This document shows, in pieces, positions 1 to 8,602 of a DNA stretch of 64,000 nucleotides. A model generated the notes under the pieces. That model was not told the DNA's origin, ran no database searches, and saw nothing but the letters and a program-made list of their open reading frames with translations. This DNA comes from JAGQKC01 sp965223675 (GTDB taxonomy: Bacteria; Nitrospirota; Nitrospiria; Nitrospirales; UBA8639): NCBI GenBank assembly GCA_965223675.1, contig OZ245013.1:744001-808000 (forward strand). The letters are read 5' to 3'. Every line of letters starts with the position of its first letter. Position 1 is the stretch's first letter. The position numbers and the translations under genes were made by a program.

Positions 1-1
1 A

Positions 2-673
2 GAAGATCACTTGCGGTCTTATGTGATCACCTACCTCAAAGAAGAAGTTAAAGCGGAAGCATTGGTACGAAACCTTCAAGGTTTTCAGAATTTTTTAGAT
101 GTGGCCGCTGCACAATATGCAGAGCAGATAAATTTTTCGGGTATCGCTCGTGATTGCCAAATCGCGCTTTCAACTGTTCGTGAATATTATTCTATTCTAG
201 AAGATACCTTGCTCGGAACCTTTCTCCCCCCATATTTGAAAAGTCAACGAAAACGCATGAGTCATCAACCTAAATTTTATTTTTTTGATAATGGTGTAAC
301 CCGGGCTGTGTTGGGAACACTGAAAGATCAGCCTAGTCGTGTCGAACACGGACGTCTGTATGAACAATGGTTCATACAAGAAATTATGCGACACAACGAA
401 TACTATCAAAAAGACTGGAAACTGTTCTTCTGGCGGACAAGCCATGGGGCAGAAGTGGACCTATTAATCTGCCGAGGGACCAAAGTTCTCTATGCGATAG
501 AATGTAAAATGTCACCCTATCTTTCCTCAAGCGATTTGTCCGGATTACGATCGTTTCATGAAAGCCACCCCAAGGTTCCTTGTTTTATTGTGGCACCGGT
601 CAAAGAGCCGCTACAACTATCCTTTGCGCGAGTTTTTCATCCAATCCAATTATTCAAAGAGTTACAGTTATGA
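2..673 (+). CDS. C-terminal part of a DUF4143 (AAA-type) ATP-binding protein, cut by the left edge
   Basis: The frame is open from base 2, so the gene begins outside the window. The visible part has the features of the C-terminal half of ATP-binding proteins with a DUF4143 domain. It opens with a helical stretch (HLRSYVITYLKEE), continues with a winged-helix-like segment (IARDCQIALSTVREYYSILEDT) and ends in a PD-(D/E)XK-like core (GAEVDLLI followed by AIECK). The family has an N-terminal P-loop ATPase domain, which is not visible here. Members are often found singly in accessory regions and their cellular role is poorly defined. Family assignment is fairly secure; function is not. Confidence 0.8.
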   Translation, partial: EDHLRSYVITYLKEEVKAEALVRNLQGFQNFLDVAAAQYAEQINFSGIARDCQIALSTVREYYSILEDTLLGTFLPPYLKSQRKRMSHQPKFYFFDNGVTRAVLGTLKDQPSRVEHGRLYEQWFIQEIMRHNEYYQKDWKLFFWRTSHGAEVDLLICRGTKVLYAIECKMSPYLSSSDLSGLRSFHESHPKVPCFIVAPVKEPLQLSFARVFHPIQLFKELQL

Positions 674-677
674 TAAT

Positions 678-724
678 TTTGGAAGGCAGAACTTCAGGCC
701 GTTTTCATTCCTGAGCCTTCCAAA
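678..724 (+). terminator. Hairpin just downstream of the DUF4143 gene, terminator-like
   Basis: Arms 678-687 (TTTGGAAGGC) and 715-724 (GCCTTCCAAA) are perfect complements. Inside them TCAGG and CCTGA can form a second short stem. It starts 4 nt after the stop codon of the ATPase gene. There is no clean T-run after it, so termination is inferred from position and stem strength. The remainder up to the PEP-CTERM gene (725-1073) shows no gene I can support. Confidence 0.45.
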
Positions 725-1086
725 TTGTCCTACTACTCAACGAAACTTGTATTTATCAACTTGGATACGTCCTGTATCCATTTGAACAACATCAGATCTG
801 TTATTTCCCCTGAATCCTTCTTTGGAATATTTAGCCTTGCGAATCTTGGCTTGTGTTTTAGAGGTTTATGCTTGTCCGCTTATAAGTATTTAGCTTGTAA
901 CATCTCAAGGCACAAGGCTTGCTTTTAGAAATAGTCAAAGATGGTTGCTTTAGAACGGATGTTCCTTAAAAGGAAGACATCACAATTTCCGGTTCAGCGA
1001 CCAAACAGAATATAAATACGGTAGCGCCAAGAGAACTAGTTTCAATTTTCACATGGGATTAATTGTTTTTGCCAAGGAGGGTAGAA

Positions 1087-1767
1087 ATGAATGGTGTAAT
1101 AGAATTATCAAAAAGCTCATCTATGTTTCAAAGTTTGGTAAAACAACAGACAACCCTCCGGAAGACAAGAAAGATAATTGAGAGATTCAAAAAGTTTGGC
1201 TGCCTGATAGTATTCGGCATCATCATGGTCTTACCACTACAAGCATTAGCCGTTCCACTGTTACAGGTTAACGATTTCGGACAGCTTACAGGGGCAACAG
1301 GCGTGCTGGTAAACGGTACATTATATGACGTAGACTTCAAGAACGACTCCTGTGTAAATCTTTTTGACGGATGTGCCGTCGGAACCGAATTCACCTTTAC
1401 AACTTTAGCTGAAGCCCTTAACGCGGGACACGCATTATTGAACCAGGTTTTCGTAAATACGCCAACGTCGCAATTTGATGATAACATAGATCTGATCGAG
1501 GTATGCGCACCTATCGGCAACTGTTTTATTGACACACCTTTTTCTGCTACGAACCCCTCTGGCGTTAATGTGGTGTCAACCGAAAACTCATTAATAGAAG
1601 CAGATGATAGTGTTTCCGGGCCATTTGACAACGACTTCGATGTTGATCAGCGATATGCGGTATGGACGCCCTCTACAACACCTATCCCCGAACCTTCCAC
1701 AGTTTTGCTTCTAGGCTCAGGATTGTTAGGCTTAACGATCTGGCGACAGAAGAACAAGGTGAAATAA
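1087..1767 (+). CDS. PEP-CTERM sorting-domain protein
   Basis: A 226-residue exported protein. The ATG at 1087 is preceded by AAGGAGGG at 1074-1081, so I prefer it to the in-frame codon at 1063. A hydrophobic segment around residues 38-55 ends in ALAVPL and serves as a signal peptide after a long, basic N-region. The C-terminus has the full tripartite sorting signal: PIPEPSTV, a hydrophobic helix (LLLGSGLLGLTI) and a basic tail (WRQKNKVK). In the family such proteins are processed by an exosortase and linked to exopolysaccharide-producing envelopes. No exosortase is in this window. The middle part has no fold I recognise. Confidence 0.88.
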   Translation: MNGVIELSKSSSMFQSLVKQQTTLRKTRKIIERFKKFGCLIVFGIIMVLPLQALAVPLLQVNDFGQLTGATGVLVNGTLYDVDFKNDSCVNLFDGCAVGTEFTFTTLAEALNAGHALLNQVFVNTPTSQFDDNIDLIEVCAPIGNCFIDTPFSATNPSGVNVVSTENSLIEADDSVSGPFDNDFDVDQRYAVWTPSTTPIPEPSTVLLLGSGLLGLTIWRQKNKVK

Positions 1768-1940
1768 CCGTATGCGAATCTGAGTTATTAACACCGCCAA
1801 AGATCCTTGCTTTATGAAAGTAGGGCTCTTTTTTCTCCTACTCCACTCTTGACGAATAAGCCTGAATCGTTATGCTTCTCTTTTATGGCTCAATCAAGAG
1901 ATCCCAAAGAAGTCGTATTTTTGAAGAACTCACCTTCTCA

Positions 1941-2062
1941 AATCTGTATGAGATTGGTGACTGATTGAATTGTTAGAGAAAAGTGGATAATTATTAATCA
2001 AGAGATCCTGGACATGATTCACGAATTACTGCGGAGTACACCGCAATCAGAACGAATGCCAT
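1941..2062 (+). pseudogene. Decayed copy A of a small helical gene (repeat of 2578-2708)
   Basis: This stretch aligns by eye with 2578-2708. Shared blocks include TATGAGATTGGTG / TACGAGATTGGTG, ATTGAATTGTTAGAG / ATTAGAATGTTAGAG and GAGATCCTGGACATGATTCA / GAGATTTTGGATACGATTCA. Read through several frame changes it gives LYEIGD, LIELLEK and EILDMIHELLRS, matching the better-preserved copy. At least two frameshifts and an in-frame stop break it, so it is a relic. It lies between the PEP-CTERM gene and the unknown gene at 2141. Confidence 0.6.
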
Positions 2063-2140
2063 AAACAATTACGGAATGAATCACGGACAAGACGATTGGG
2101 AATTGGTGAGATGTAATCATTAGTTGGGAGGAATTTCTCA

Positions 2141-2554
2141 ATGTTTAATATCATCGATACGGTACTTAGCGTTGCACAAAAATTATTTGGGCTTCGCGGC
2201 ACGCTTGCGCAGGCACGTCAAACCCGCAAGCAGCAAGTCGCTGAGTACCTTGGTGCACTTGCTGGGACAATAGAAAATGTAAGTGCTTCTCTTAAGCAGG
2301 AGATTTACCCACACGGTAGTTGCCAAGAGCTATTGTCCCACTCCCAGAGCATGGAAGCTGCTATTGGAGACTTGGTTGGAAACATGAAAGCAGCCAATCT
2401 TGGCAATCAGCTCAAGGAGGTGTGGGAGATCGAGCAGCTATATTCGGAGCTAAGTGGAAGGACGAAACCCGAAAGGGAACGAAAACTGGAAGTCCTTGAT
2501 CAAGCAGCAGGCTTGTTCCGCGCAACTGCGGCGTTCGTTCGAGTGAGTCCATGA
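2141..2554 (+). CDS. Small helical protein of unknown function
   Basis: 137 residues, ATG preceded by GGGAGGA with good spacing. No signal peptide or membrane segment. The sequence is rich in predicted amphipathic helix (VAQKLFGLRGTLAQARQTRK, LKEVWEIEQLYSELSGR). I do not recognise the family. The stop codon overlaps the ATG of a following decayed gene (ATGA at 2551-2554), so the two were once a coupled pair. Similar relic sequence upstream (1941-2062) suggests the pair, or part of it, was duplicated. A TIR-domain gene lies about 480 nt downstream; a link to it is only a possibility. Confidence 0.6.
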   Translation: MFNIIDTVLSVAQKLFGLRGTLAQARQTRKQQVAEYLGALAGTIENVSASLKQEIYPHGSCQELLSHSQSMEAAIGDLVGNMKAANLGNQLKEVWEIEQLYSELSGRTKPERERKLEVLDQAAGLFRATAAFVRVSP

Positions 2555-2708
2555 GCAAGAGTCCACTTCGCCATTTCCAACATGTACGAGATTGGTGCAC
2601 TGATTAGAATGTTAGAGGAAAAGAGGGATCGTTACGAAGCATGAGATTTTGGATACGATTCAGGAGCTACGACGGAGGAAGCCACAGGCAGATACTAACC
2701 CGTCATAG
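2551..2708 (+). pseudogene. Frameshifted small gene coupled to the upstream gene (copy B)
   Basis: The ATG at 2551 overlaps the stop of the preceding gene. The direct frame stops early. With two frame changes the reading is MSKSPLR, ISNMYEIGALIRMLEEKRDR, YEA, then EILDTIQELRRRKPQADTNPS and a stop at 2706-2708. The second shift is in TACGAAGCATGAGATT, which looks like one extra base. The coherent helical, charged peptide on both sides shows it was a coding gene. A shorter, more damaged relative is at 1941-2062. The rest of the gap to the TIR gene (2709-3035) shows no gene. Confidence 0.6.
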
Positions 2709-3035
2709 GGTAGGGCATAGGTTGGTTCTGGAAAGACATAATTTTCAAACTTGAGTTTATTCTTAACGCTGGACTTCGGTCATCCAGACCCAACTAAAGA
2801 CGAGACAGGCAGCTATTGTAAGCATAAGATCAAAGGATTCCATGATGAGTACACTCCTGGCATGAGATGAATAACCAAGTGCCCTCTCATGGTGCTCAGA
2901 TCTTTGTATGTGTGGATATCCCACAAAAGAACTATTGGGAATTATTGATAGATGTTATTCGACATTAACGTTTGAGAATGTGAAAGATCGGCAATAATCT
3001 TTGTTCATGGTCTTGTGTAAGGGAGTTAATGCATT

Positions 3036-3854
3036 ATGACTGAACACGAACAACGGTTGGTTCAAGATGTCATATTGGACCTTGAGAGGCTACAAAAAGC
3101 CAAACCGTGGAAGTCGGTAGGAGTTCTGGCAAAGAAGTGCGGTATCCAAGAAAGTTACATGAGACAATTACTCTTGGAATACACCAATGAGACGGACTCC
3201 GAGAATCTCATGATTCGCTATTCCCACTATCCCAGCAAACGTAATCTGGACATGATTTGGGCACATAAAAAGCATATCCAGAAGCTCGAAGAACTTTATG
3301 ACTACACACGGATTGATGAACCAGATAGGCGCTTTCAGGAAGAGCTGAATGATTATCCACGCCTTTTTCTATCTCATAGTCATAGGAATCGTGAACGAGC
3401 TTTATATCTCCGCGAGTTCCTTCTCAGTTATGGGGTCAATGTATGGATGTCGGAGCTCGATATTGTTCGGGGACAAGATATATTTGTTGCCATTGAAAAA
3501 GGAAGAAAGTCATGTTTGGGGATAGTCGCCGACGTGACAGAGGATTCGGTTCAATCGGTGTGGGTACAAAAGGAATTTATCGCATCATTACATCAAGATC
3601 ATAACGTTTGCATAGTTTTTGATGGAAACAACGGACGTTTGCTTGAGTCCTTACACGATGCTTCACCGAATAAGATAATTCCTACGCTAGCAATCACAAC
3701 CATGTTTCCAGAATATGTCCAATGCTTAAGAGATCATGTTCAGAATACGGATCGCATCTTTGCGTTTCCCTATGTAGAAGGAACTCTGTTTGGGAAACCA
3801 TTGCATCCCCTGCAAGGTCTGAAAACACTTGTGAAGAGTTGGAATGGGGCCTAG
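3036..3854 (+). CDS. TIR-domain protein with N-terminal HTH-like region
   Basis: 272 residues, ATG preceded by AAGGGAG. Residues about 1-100 are helical and include an HTH-like piece (GVLAKKCGIQESYMRQLLLE). A TIR fold spans about 108-240: RLFLSHSHRNRE (βA and loop), VNVWMSELDIVRGQDIF (conserved W137 and the D/E region), SCLGIVADVTEDS and SVWVQKEF. Glu180 in the last motif sits where TIR NADases carry the catalytic glutamate. Bacterial TIR proteins commonly degrade NAD or make cyclic ADP-ribose derivatives in antiviral defence. Here the domain is seen, the NADase activity and defence role are inferred. An SLOG-family gene lies 1.6 kb downstream. Confidence 0.78.
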   Translation: MTEHEQRLVQDVILDLERLQKAKPWKSVGVLAKKCGIQESYMRQLLLEYTNETDSENLMIRYSHYPSKRNLDMIWAHKKHIQKLEELYDYTRIDEPDRRFQEELNDYPRLFLSHSHRNRERALYLREFLLSYGVNVWMSELDIVRGQDIFVAIEKGRKSCLGIVADVTEDSVQSVWVQKEFIASLHQDHNVCIVFDGNNGRLLESLHDASPNKIIPTLAITTMFPEYVQCLRDHVQNTDRIFAFPYVEGTLFGKPLHPLQGLKTLVKSWNGA

Positions 3855-4104
3855 ATTACGTGAGACATTATTATGATTTGTGCCACTACATGTTGTAAGG
3901 GGCCCTCAGAGGAACAAGTTTCTGTCATAAGAATTTCGTATGAATAAGCAAGGACCGTTGCAGATTGATGAACTACAAGGATACGACAACATTATTCAGA
4001 TTTTAGGTAGTGGGTATTTGTGCTGCAATATTCAATGTTAAATTTATATTCTTGGTACGTGACTTAAGACTTTCTAATACGATAATTTCAACAAAGGTGG
4101 AAAA

Positions 4105-5391
4105 ATGAAAACTCTAAGGCTCACTCTATTGGGTGGAATGATGTTTTTTGCCATCTGCGTGTGTCAAGTTCTAGCGGCTGAACCGAGGACTTTTCTATCA
4201 ACATCAGGACTTATTCCGGTTTCGTATAAAAATCATGATGGTATAGAGATAAAGACGTGTAATACTAAAAAAGCTGTCTTTGGTAGTCACTATGTGACTA
4301 TTCGTATTGATAAGTTGACCGTCAATAAAAATGACTCATTTTTATATAGGGTTTTCAACTGGGATAGACATGCTTTTGGGGCAGTAAGCCTTAAAGCAAA
4401 CTACAAAACACAACAATTATCAGTGTCGAAAGTTGGTAGACCAATAGCTCTCAGTGGTTCAGAGAGCAGTGTGGATATGAGTGTTGACTGGCAGATTTTG
4501 GATAGAGTCCCCTGGGTATTAAGAAACCCTACCCTAGACATTAAATTGGGGTATGCCGCAGACTCTGCACTTAAGGCCCTAACCGATGCATTTACGGGTA
4601 TAACATCTGCAATTCCAGACTACACAATTTCTTCATCGCTTGCGACTGGGTTTGCGATTACCAACGCCATAGATAAACTTCTGTTTGGTCCAGATAGAGC
4701 TAGAGATTTGTTAGGTGCCCAGCTAGATATACCGCTACAAGCAGAAAAACTTTGTGAGGGTTATTACGCTACTTTTGGGGCAGAAAATAAAACATCCTAT
4801 GAAAAATATTATGATGATAGACTAGTGTGGTCAGGGAAAGATTTACAACATGGCGGTACACCTATCAAGGATGTTTCATATGGAGTTGTAAGCTTTCATA
4901 TTCAAGATCGTTTCTACCCAATCAGGGAGGCTGCGCTTAATGACAATGATCGTTCATGGTCCACTAAATATCGTGAGGTGATAACCTCCTTATTTGACCT
5001 AACTTGGATAAAGACCTCAGGCGATATTACACAGATGGAAAATAGAATTAGGGAGAATCTTCTGGCAGCACGAACTCTCCTTGTCACTGACTTAGACCTC
5101 ATTCAACAGGAAAAACTAGAGATACATAGGTACGCTTTAACAAAGGCTCAGGAGGCCTTGAATACGGCTAAAGCAAGAGTATCGCCTGGTGGAATGGTTA
5201 CAAAGACGAGTACTGAACGAGCACTAATGTCTGCAGTCAATATGGCTAATTTTGTGCACCCAAATTCTGTCAATCTTGCAACGCAAATACTAAAAAATCC
5301 TGAAGAGAATATTTCCGATTTGCCGGAAGAGGTAGCGACAAGTCTCAAAAATGCATTTATACGCATAGAATATCTCCTATCTCTAAAATAA
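4105..5391 (+). CDS. Exported protein of unknown function
   Basis: 428 residues with an AAAGGTGGAAAA ribosome site before the ATG. The N-terminus is a clear signal peptide (LTLLGGMMFFAICVCQVLA, cleavage near residue 24). The first two-thirds look like a beta-rich domain, followed by a hydrophobic stretch near residues 155-195. The last 140 residues are helical (DLDLIQQEKLEIHRYALTKA and on). I do not recognise the family. It lies between the TIR and SLOG genes on the same strand, 250 nt and 37 nt from them, so the SLOG gene may be cotranscribed with it. A periplasmic location would argue against a direct role in a cytoplasmic TIR pathway. Confidence 0.75.
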   Translation: MKTLRLTLLGGMMFFAICVCQVLAAEPRTFLSTSGLIPVSYKNHDGIEIKTCNTKKAVFGSHYVTIRIDKLTVNKNDSFLYRVFNWDRHAFGAVSLKANYKTQQLSVSKVGRPIALSGSESSVDMSVDWQILDRVPWVLRNPTLDIKLGYAADSALKALTDAFTGITSAIPDYTISSSLATGFAITNAIDKLLFGPDRARDLLGAQLDIPLQAEKLCEGYYATFGAENKTSYEKYYDDRLVWSGKDLQHGGTPIKDVSYGVVSFHIQDRFYPIREAALNDNDRSWSTKYREVITSLFDLTWIKTSGDITQMENRIRENLLAARTLLVTDLDLIQQEKLEIHRYALTKAQEALNTAKARVSPGGMVTKTSTERALMSAVNMANFVHPNSVNLATQILKNPEENISDLPEEVATSLKNAFIRIEYLLSLK

Positions 5392-5428
5392 AAAATTAAT
5401 TGTTACACTTACTACATCTCTCTCGTTC

Positions 5429-5989
5429 ATGATTATAAAAATTGTTTCAGGTGGCCAAACAGGAGCCGATCGAGGGGGGGTAGACGCTGCTATTTACTGC
5501 AAGATTCCTCATGGTGGATGGTGTCCGAGGGGACGGAGGGCAGAAGATGGCATCGCACCAGTTGAATACCATCTCATCGAAATGGAATCAGATGAATACC
5601 TCCCCAGAACCCAAGCCAATGTGATTGACTCTGATGCTACGTTGCTCTTTACCCGTGGTACGTTGTCAGGTGGTTCGTTGAAGACTGCTGAATATGCCCA
5701 TCACTTAGAAAAGCCCTACCATGTCATTGATCTCTCACGCAGACTTCGAAGTAAAGCAGTACAGGAGATAGTGCATTGGCTATCAGGTGATCCTTCACTA
5801 ACCGACCATGATGAGTATCAAGCCAGTCCACCGTTGGAATGTATTCTCAATGTAGCAGGCTCACGGGAAAGCCATGCCCCAGGAATTCAAGATGCCGTGT
5901 TTCGTCTCATGGTGGATGTGCTGATCGAGGTGAATTCTGTTTCGAAGAATGTTTATTCTCTGGGGAAGGCCAACACAGCCCTGAGTTAA
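5429..5989 (+). CDS. YpsA-like SLOG / putative molybdenum carrier family protein
   Basis: 186 residues. The N-terminal Rossmann-like signature KIVSGGQTGADRGGVDAA is typical of the SLOG superfamily. It is followed by GWCPRGRRAEDG, the TRGTLSGGSLKTAEYA loop and a C-terminal NVAGSRESHAPGIQ motif characteristic of the 'putative molybdenum carrier' subfamily. That name comes from an algal cofactor-binding relative; most bacterial members are uncharacterised. SLOG proteins in general bind nucleotides or nucleotide-derived ligands and are recurrent in predicted defence and signalling loci. The start has no obvious ribosome site, but the SGGQTGAD motif begins at residue 7, which supports it. Confidence 0.82.
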   Translation: MIIKIVSGGQTGADRGGVDAAIYCKIPHGGWCPRGRRAEDGIAPVEYHLIEMESDEYLPRTQANVIDSDATLLFTRGTLSGGSLKTAEYAHHLEKPYHVIDLSRRLRSKAVQEIVHWLSGDPSLTDHDEYQASPPLECILNVAGSRESHAPGIQDAVFRLMVDVLIEVNSVSKNVYSLGKANTALS

Positions 5990-6022
5990 TTGAACGGTTC
6001 AGAAGGTTCATGCTCTTAGAAA

Positions 6023-6511
6023 TTACAGCTTTGGCAGGCGAAACATCGGGCCTTGGCGATCTGATGGTCGATCATTTATCTGTCGAGCTCTCATTCTTTC
6101 GGCTGCCTTCTTCATGAATTCTTTGGCGTCTTCATTGCCCTGAGCAGCTGACAAACTTAGCCACCAATGAGCTTCGGTGTAATCTTGTCGTACGCCTTTA
6201 CCATAAAAATAATGTATGCCCAGCATCAACTGCCCCGTCGCATCTCCCTGCACAGCCGCAAGACGATACCAACGGACGGCTTCCTGCGGATCCTTCGCGA
6301 CGCCGTTACCCATGTCGAACATACTGCCGAGCATTGTCTGTGCCAACGCGTCGCCCTGATCAGCGAGGGTCTTATACTCTTTGAATGCCAATGCATAGTC
6401 GCCTCGCTTATGTGCATCCAAGGCTTCTTGGAAATTTGCATGAGCCTGCGTACTCAGTAACAAAAATAAGAGCGAAAGAATCAGTAGGTAGGGGGCTTGG
6501 TGCAGGCGCAT
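6023..6511 (-). CDS. Exported Sel1-repeat protein
   Basis: 162 residues, reading leftward. I use the ATG at 6511 because GGAG lies 7 nt upstream; the TTG two codons earlier would overlap that site. Signal peptide: LLILSLLFLLLSTQAHA. Two clear Sel1-type repeats follow: GDALAQTMLGSMFDMGNGVAKDPQ EAVRWYRLAA and GDATGQLMLGIHYFYGKGVRQDY TEAHWWLSLSA, preceded by a partial one (GDYALAFKEYKTLADQ). Sel1 proteins are helical scaffolds for protein-protein contact, and short exported ones are common in Gram-negatives. Its 3' end faces that of the SLOG gene. Confidence 0.85.
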   Translation of the reverse strand: MRLHQAPYLLILSLLFLLLSTQAHANFQEALDAHKRGDYALAFKEYKTLADQGDALAQTMLGSMFDMGNGVAKDPQEAVRWYRLAAVQGDATGQLMLGIHYFYGKGVRQDYTEAHWWLSLSAAQGNEDAKEFMKKAAERMRARQINDRPSDRQGPMFRLPKL

Positions 6512-6819
6512 AGACAATCTCCAAGATTAAGATATTAATTGCGGCTTTCTTACATTCTAGCCCCTATCTCGGTTTGATATGGCCTTGGTATAAGCTTGCA
6601 GAAGGCATAGCCCTTCAACACGAGGTTTACGAGCGAGTCAGTTCCGTAGGGTTTCTGCTGTTTCTGTCTTCTTGCAACTCGTTATTCGATGTCTGCCCAC
6701 CCAACCACCATCGCCAGATGGTGCGCACTATTAACTTCTACTTTGCGGTTATACCAAAGGAGCTTTACGAGCAAAGCGGGGAGGAGAATTGAAAGGTATT
6801 GAGAATGAAGAGATAAATA

Positions 6820-6895
6820 TGGAGCTGGCGAGAGGAATCGAACCTCCGACCGGCGGTTTACAAAACCGCTGCTCTACCGACTGAGCTACGCCAGC
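6820..6895 (-). tRNA. tRNA-Thr (anticodon UGU), CCA encoded
   Basis: Reading the minus strand, the acceptor stem GCTGGCG pairs with CGCCAGC, followed by discriminator T and an encoded CCA (6820-6822). The D-arm TAGCTCAGTCGGTAGAGCA is standard. The anticodon stem GCGGT/ACCGC encloses the loop TTTGTAA, giving anticodon TGT (Thr, codon ACA). The T-arm GGAGGTTCGATTCCTC is canonical. It stands alone between the Sel1 gene and the coiled-coil gene. It marks the right border of the accessory segment, so it is a possible integration site, but I saw no duplicated 3' end in the window. Confidence 0.95.
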
Positions 6896-7237
6896 TCAAA
6901 AGGGGTTTCGCGTTTCGCTTTTGAATAAATGTCCGTGCTGCTAAGTTGTTGACTGTAATCGGTACGATTACTGTCTGGACTTAAATCGTGTCGAAACTAG
7001 CCATAGTATAGCACTTGAATACAGCTCAATCGAGATGTATGTACGTGAATAAGGTCAGGTTGATAGGATAGTCATGAATTTCCTGTATGGGTTTTGCGTT
7101 TTTATCAATTAATCTTAATCTTTAACCGTATGGGACCTGTCAGACAGCAGGAATCGTTGGTCATATCAATAAGCAGCCTAGCCTTTTAAGAGACTATGAC
7201 GGAAAATCGCATTGGTATGGCAACTGAGATGAATCTT
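6896..7237. other. Gene-free stretch downstream of the next minus-strand gene
   Basis: About 340 nt between the tRNA and the end of the coiled-coil gene. It must contain the tRNA promoter, but I could not pick out a clear -35/-10 pair. No coding sequence, repeat or strong hairpin was seen. Confidence 0.4.
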
Positions 7238-7618
7238 TTACTCTTTTGGGATTCGATCTTGTATTTTTGAGGAAGCCAGATCAAATGAAGTTTTTATATC
7301 TCCCCACGCCTTGTTAAACCCTTTGACAAGATCATCCCAAGCCTTTTCGCTTCCCACTTTGACCTCTTCCCATGCTTCCTCTCCGCCTGACTTAAGGGCA
7401 TCCAGTTTTTCCTGTCCATCATCAATTTTTTCTTTCACGGAATCAATTCGAGTTTCAAGTTCTTTGATTTGTTCGAGATACTGATATTTGGCCTCCAGTT
7501 CCAGCTTCTCCGCTTTGGCCTTAAACTCCTCAATTCTTATTGAATGCTCATGAATCTGTGCCCGCCACTCTTGAAGTTGTTTCTCGATCGTTGTTTGAAA
7601 CGTTTTTTTTTCTTCCAT
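7238..7618 (-). CDS. Soluble coiled-coil protein
   Basis: 126 residues, ATG at 7618 with AAGGAG 8 nt upstream, which rules out the in-frame codon at 7636. There is no signal peptide. Residues about 8-75 form a continuous charged coiled coil (QLQEWRAQIHEHSIRIEEFK, KELETRIDSVKEKIDDGQEK). A tail with repeated W-x-D/E pieces follows (EEAWEEVKVGSEKAWDDLV, KGFNKAWGDIKTSFDLASS). Similar short proteins are seen next to stress and envelope genes in other bacteria, but no function is known to me. Confidence 0.75.
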   Translation of the reverse strand: MEEKKTFQTTIEKQLQEWRAQIHEHSIRIEEFKAKAEKLELEAKYQYLEQIKELETRIDSVKEKIDDGQEKLDALKSGGEEAWEEVKVGSEKAWDDLVKGFNKAWGDIKTSFDLASSKIQDRIPKE

Positions 7619-7858
7619 AGACCTGGCTCCTTGCATGTGAATGATACAATATTGGCTGCAGTCCCCTCACTGTTGTACCAAAGTCGAGGAGACCTGTCGA
7701 TGTGTGAGAGAAAAACACCCTGGTTTGGAGTGGACAAAATGAGCGTGAATTGTCTGAATTTGTAGAATGCGCCATTTTTTAAGAACGAGTATCATGGAGA
7801 ATTATTGGGAACATTATTACAAAGAGTTGCCCGTTACGCAGATTATGAAGAGTAAGAC

Positions 7859-8374
7859 ATGCCTACATTGATACCTCGTCAAAAGACTGCGCCGCTAGAA
7901 GTCCAAATTGTCAATGGTTCCACCTGGAAATTGTCTGATCAAAATCCCAAAACATTCACGATGGTCGTTTTCTATCGCGGATGGCATTGTCCAATATGTC
8001 AAACGTATCTTCAAGATCTTGAACAGCGTTTAAAGGAATTTTGGCACCGTGGAGTGGATGTGATCGCCGTGAGTGGCGACGTCAAGGACCGAGCGACCAG
8101 GTCCAAGGAGGAATGGGGACTAGACAAACTCACGATCGGATATGGGCAAGAGATCGATTCGATGCAAGATTGGGGACTCTATGTTTCAAACAGCATCAAG
8201 GAAGAGGAACCATCGAAATTTGGTGAGCCTGGCGTATTTCTCATTCAACCTGATGGGGAGCTGTATTATGCAGCAATCAATAGTATGCCTTTTGCCAGGC
8301 CACGTTTTAAAGACCTGCTATCGGCCGTCGATTTTGTGAAGGAGAATACGTATCCTGCACGAGGAGAAGGGTAA
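7859..8374 (+). CDS. Peroxiredoxin-like (AhpC/TSA, thioredoxin-fold) protein
   Basis: 171 residues with no signal peptide, hence cytoplasmic. The thioredoxin-fold core is clear: TMVVFYRGWHCPICQTYLQDLEQRL with Cys44 and Cys47, then GVDVIAVSGDVKDRA, a cis-Pro-like region (GEPGVFLIQPDGELYYA) and a C-terminal helix. Peroxiredoxins normally carry T-x-x-C; here the cysteines form C-P-I-C as in the peroxiredoxin-like subfamily. It probably reduces peroxides or acts as a thiol reductase. A proline-rich small gene follows after 6 nt, suggesting a shared transcript. Confidence 0.85.
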   Translation: MPTLIPRQKTAPLEVQIVNGSTWKLSDQNPKTFTMVVFYRGWHCPICQTYLQDLEQRLKEFWHRGVDVIAVSGDVKDRATRSKEEWGLDKLTIGYGQEIDSMQDWGLYVSNSIKEEEPSKFGEPGVFLIQPDGELYYAAINSMPFARPRFKDLLSAVDFVKENTYPARGEG

Positions 8375-8380
8375 ACACCT

Positions 8381-8602
8381 ATGAAGAAGCACAAGAACAG
8401 CTTGGAAAAGATTGAACACGAACACATGGAACGAGAGCCCAGGCCAGATCCTCCATCTCCATTTCCAGATCCTACACCGCCGTTTCCTGATCCTGGTCCA
8501 CCTGTGCCCCAACCTCCCCCCCAACCGACTCGACCCGTGCCACCAGTACCCACGATCATCATTCAGGAGTTTCATGAGGATCAAAAATTTGACGTTTTTT
8601 GA
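8381..8602 (+). CDS. Proline-rich small protein
   Basis: 73 residues, starting 6 nt after the peroxiredoxin-like gene with a GGAGAAGGG ribosome site at its stop. The middle is a run of PDP/PPxP units (PRPDPPSPFPDPTPPFPDPG), flanked by charged ends. There is no signal peptide. The last 44 nt overlap the 3' end of cydB on the other strand. Low complexity makes it hard to judge; spacing and ribosome site favour a real gene. A second, exported proline-rich protein is encoded at 12481. Confidence 0.55.
   Translation: MKKHKNSLEKIEHEHMEREPRPDPPSPFPDPTPPFPDPGPPVPQPPPQPTRPVPPVPTIIIQEFHEDQKFDVF

Noticed and set aside
725..928. 67-codon open frame after the DUF4143 gene
   Set aside because: Odd composition, no ribosome site and no family-like motif.
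3036..5989. Complete Thoeris-type defence system
   Set aside because: A TIR and an SLOG-type gene are present but the SLOG is of the molybdenum-carrier type, the order is interrupted by an exported protein and no ThsA-like NADase is seen.
6574..6792. 72-codon open frame on the plus strand
   Set aside because: No ribosome site, low-complexity codon use and no recognisable sequence; it ends next to the tRNA.
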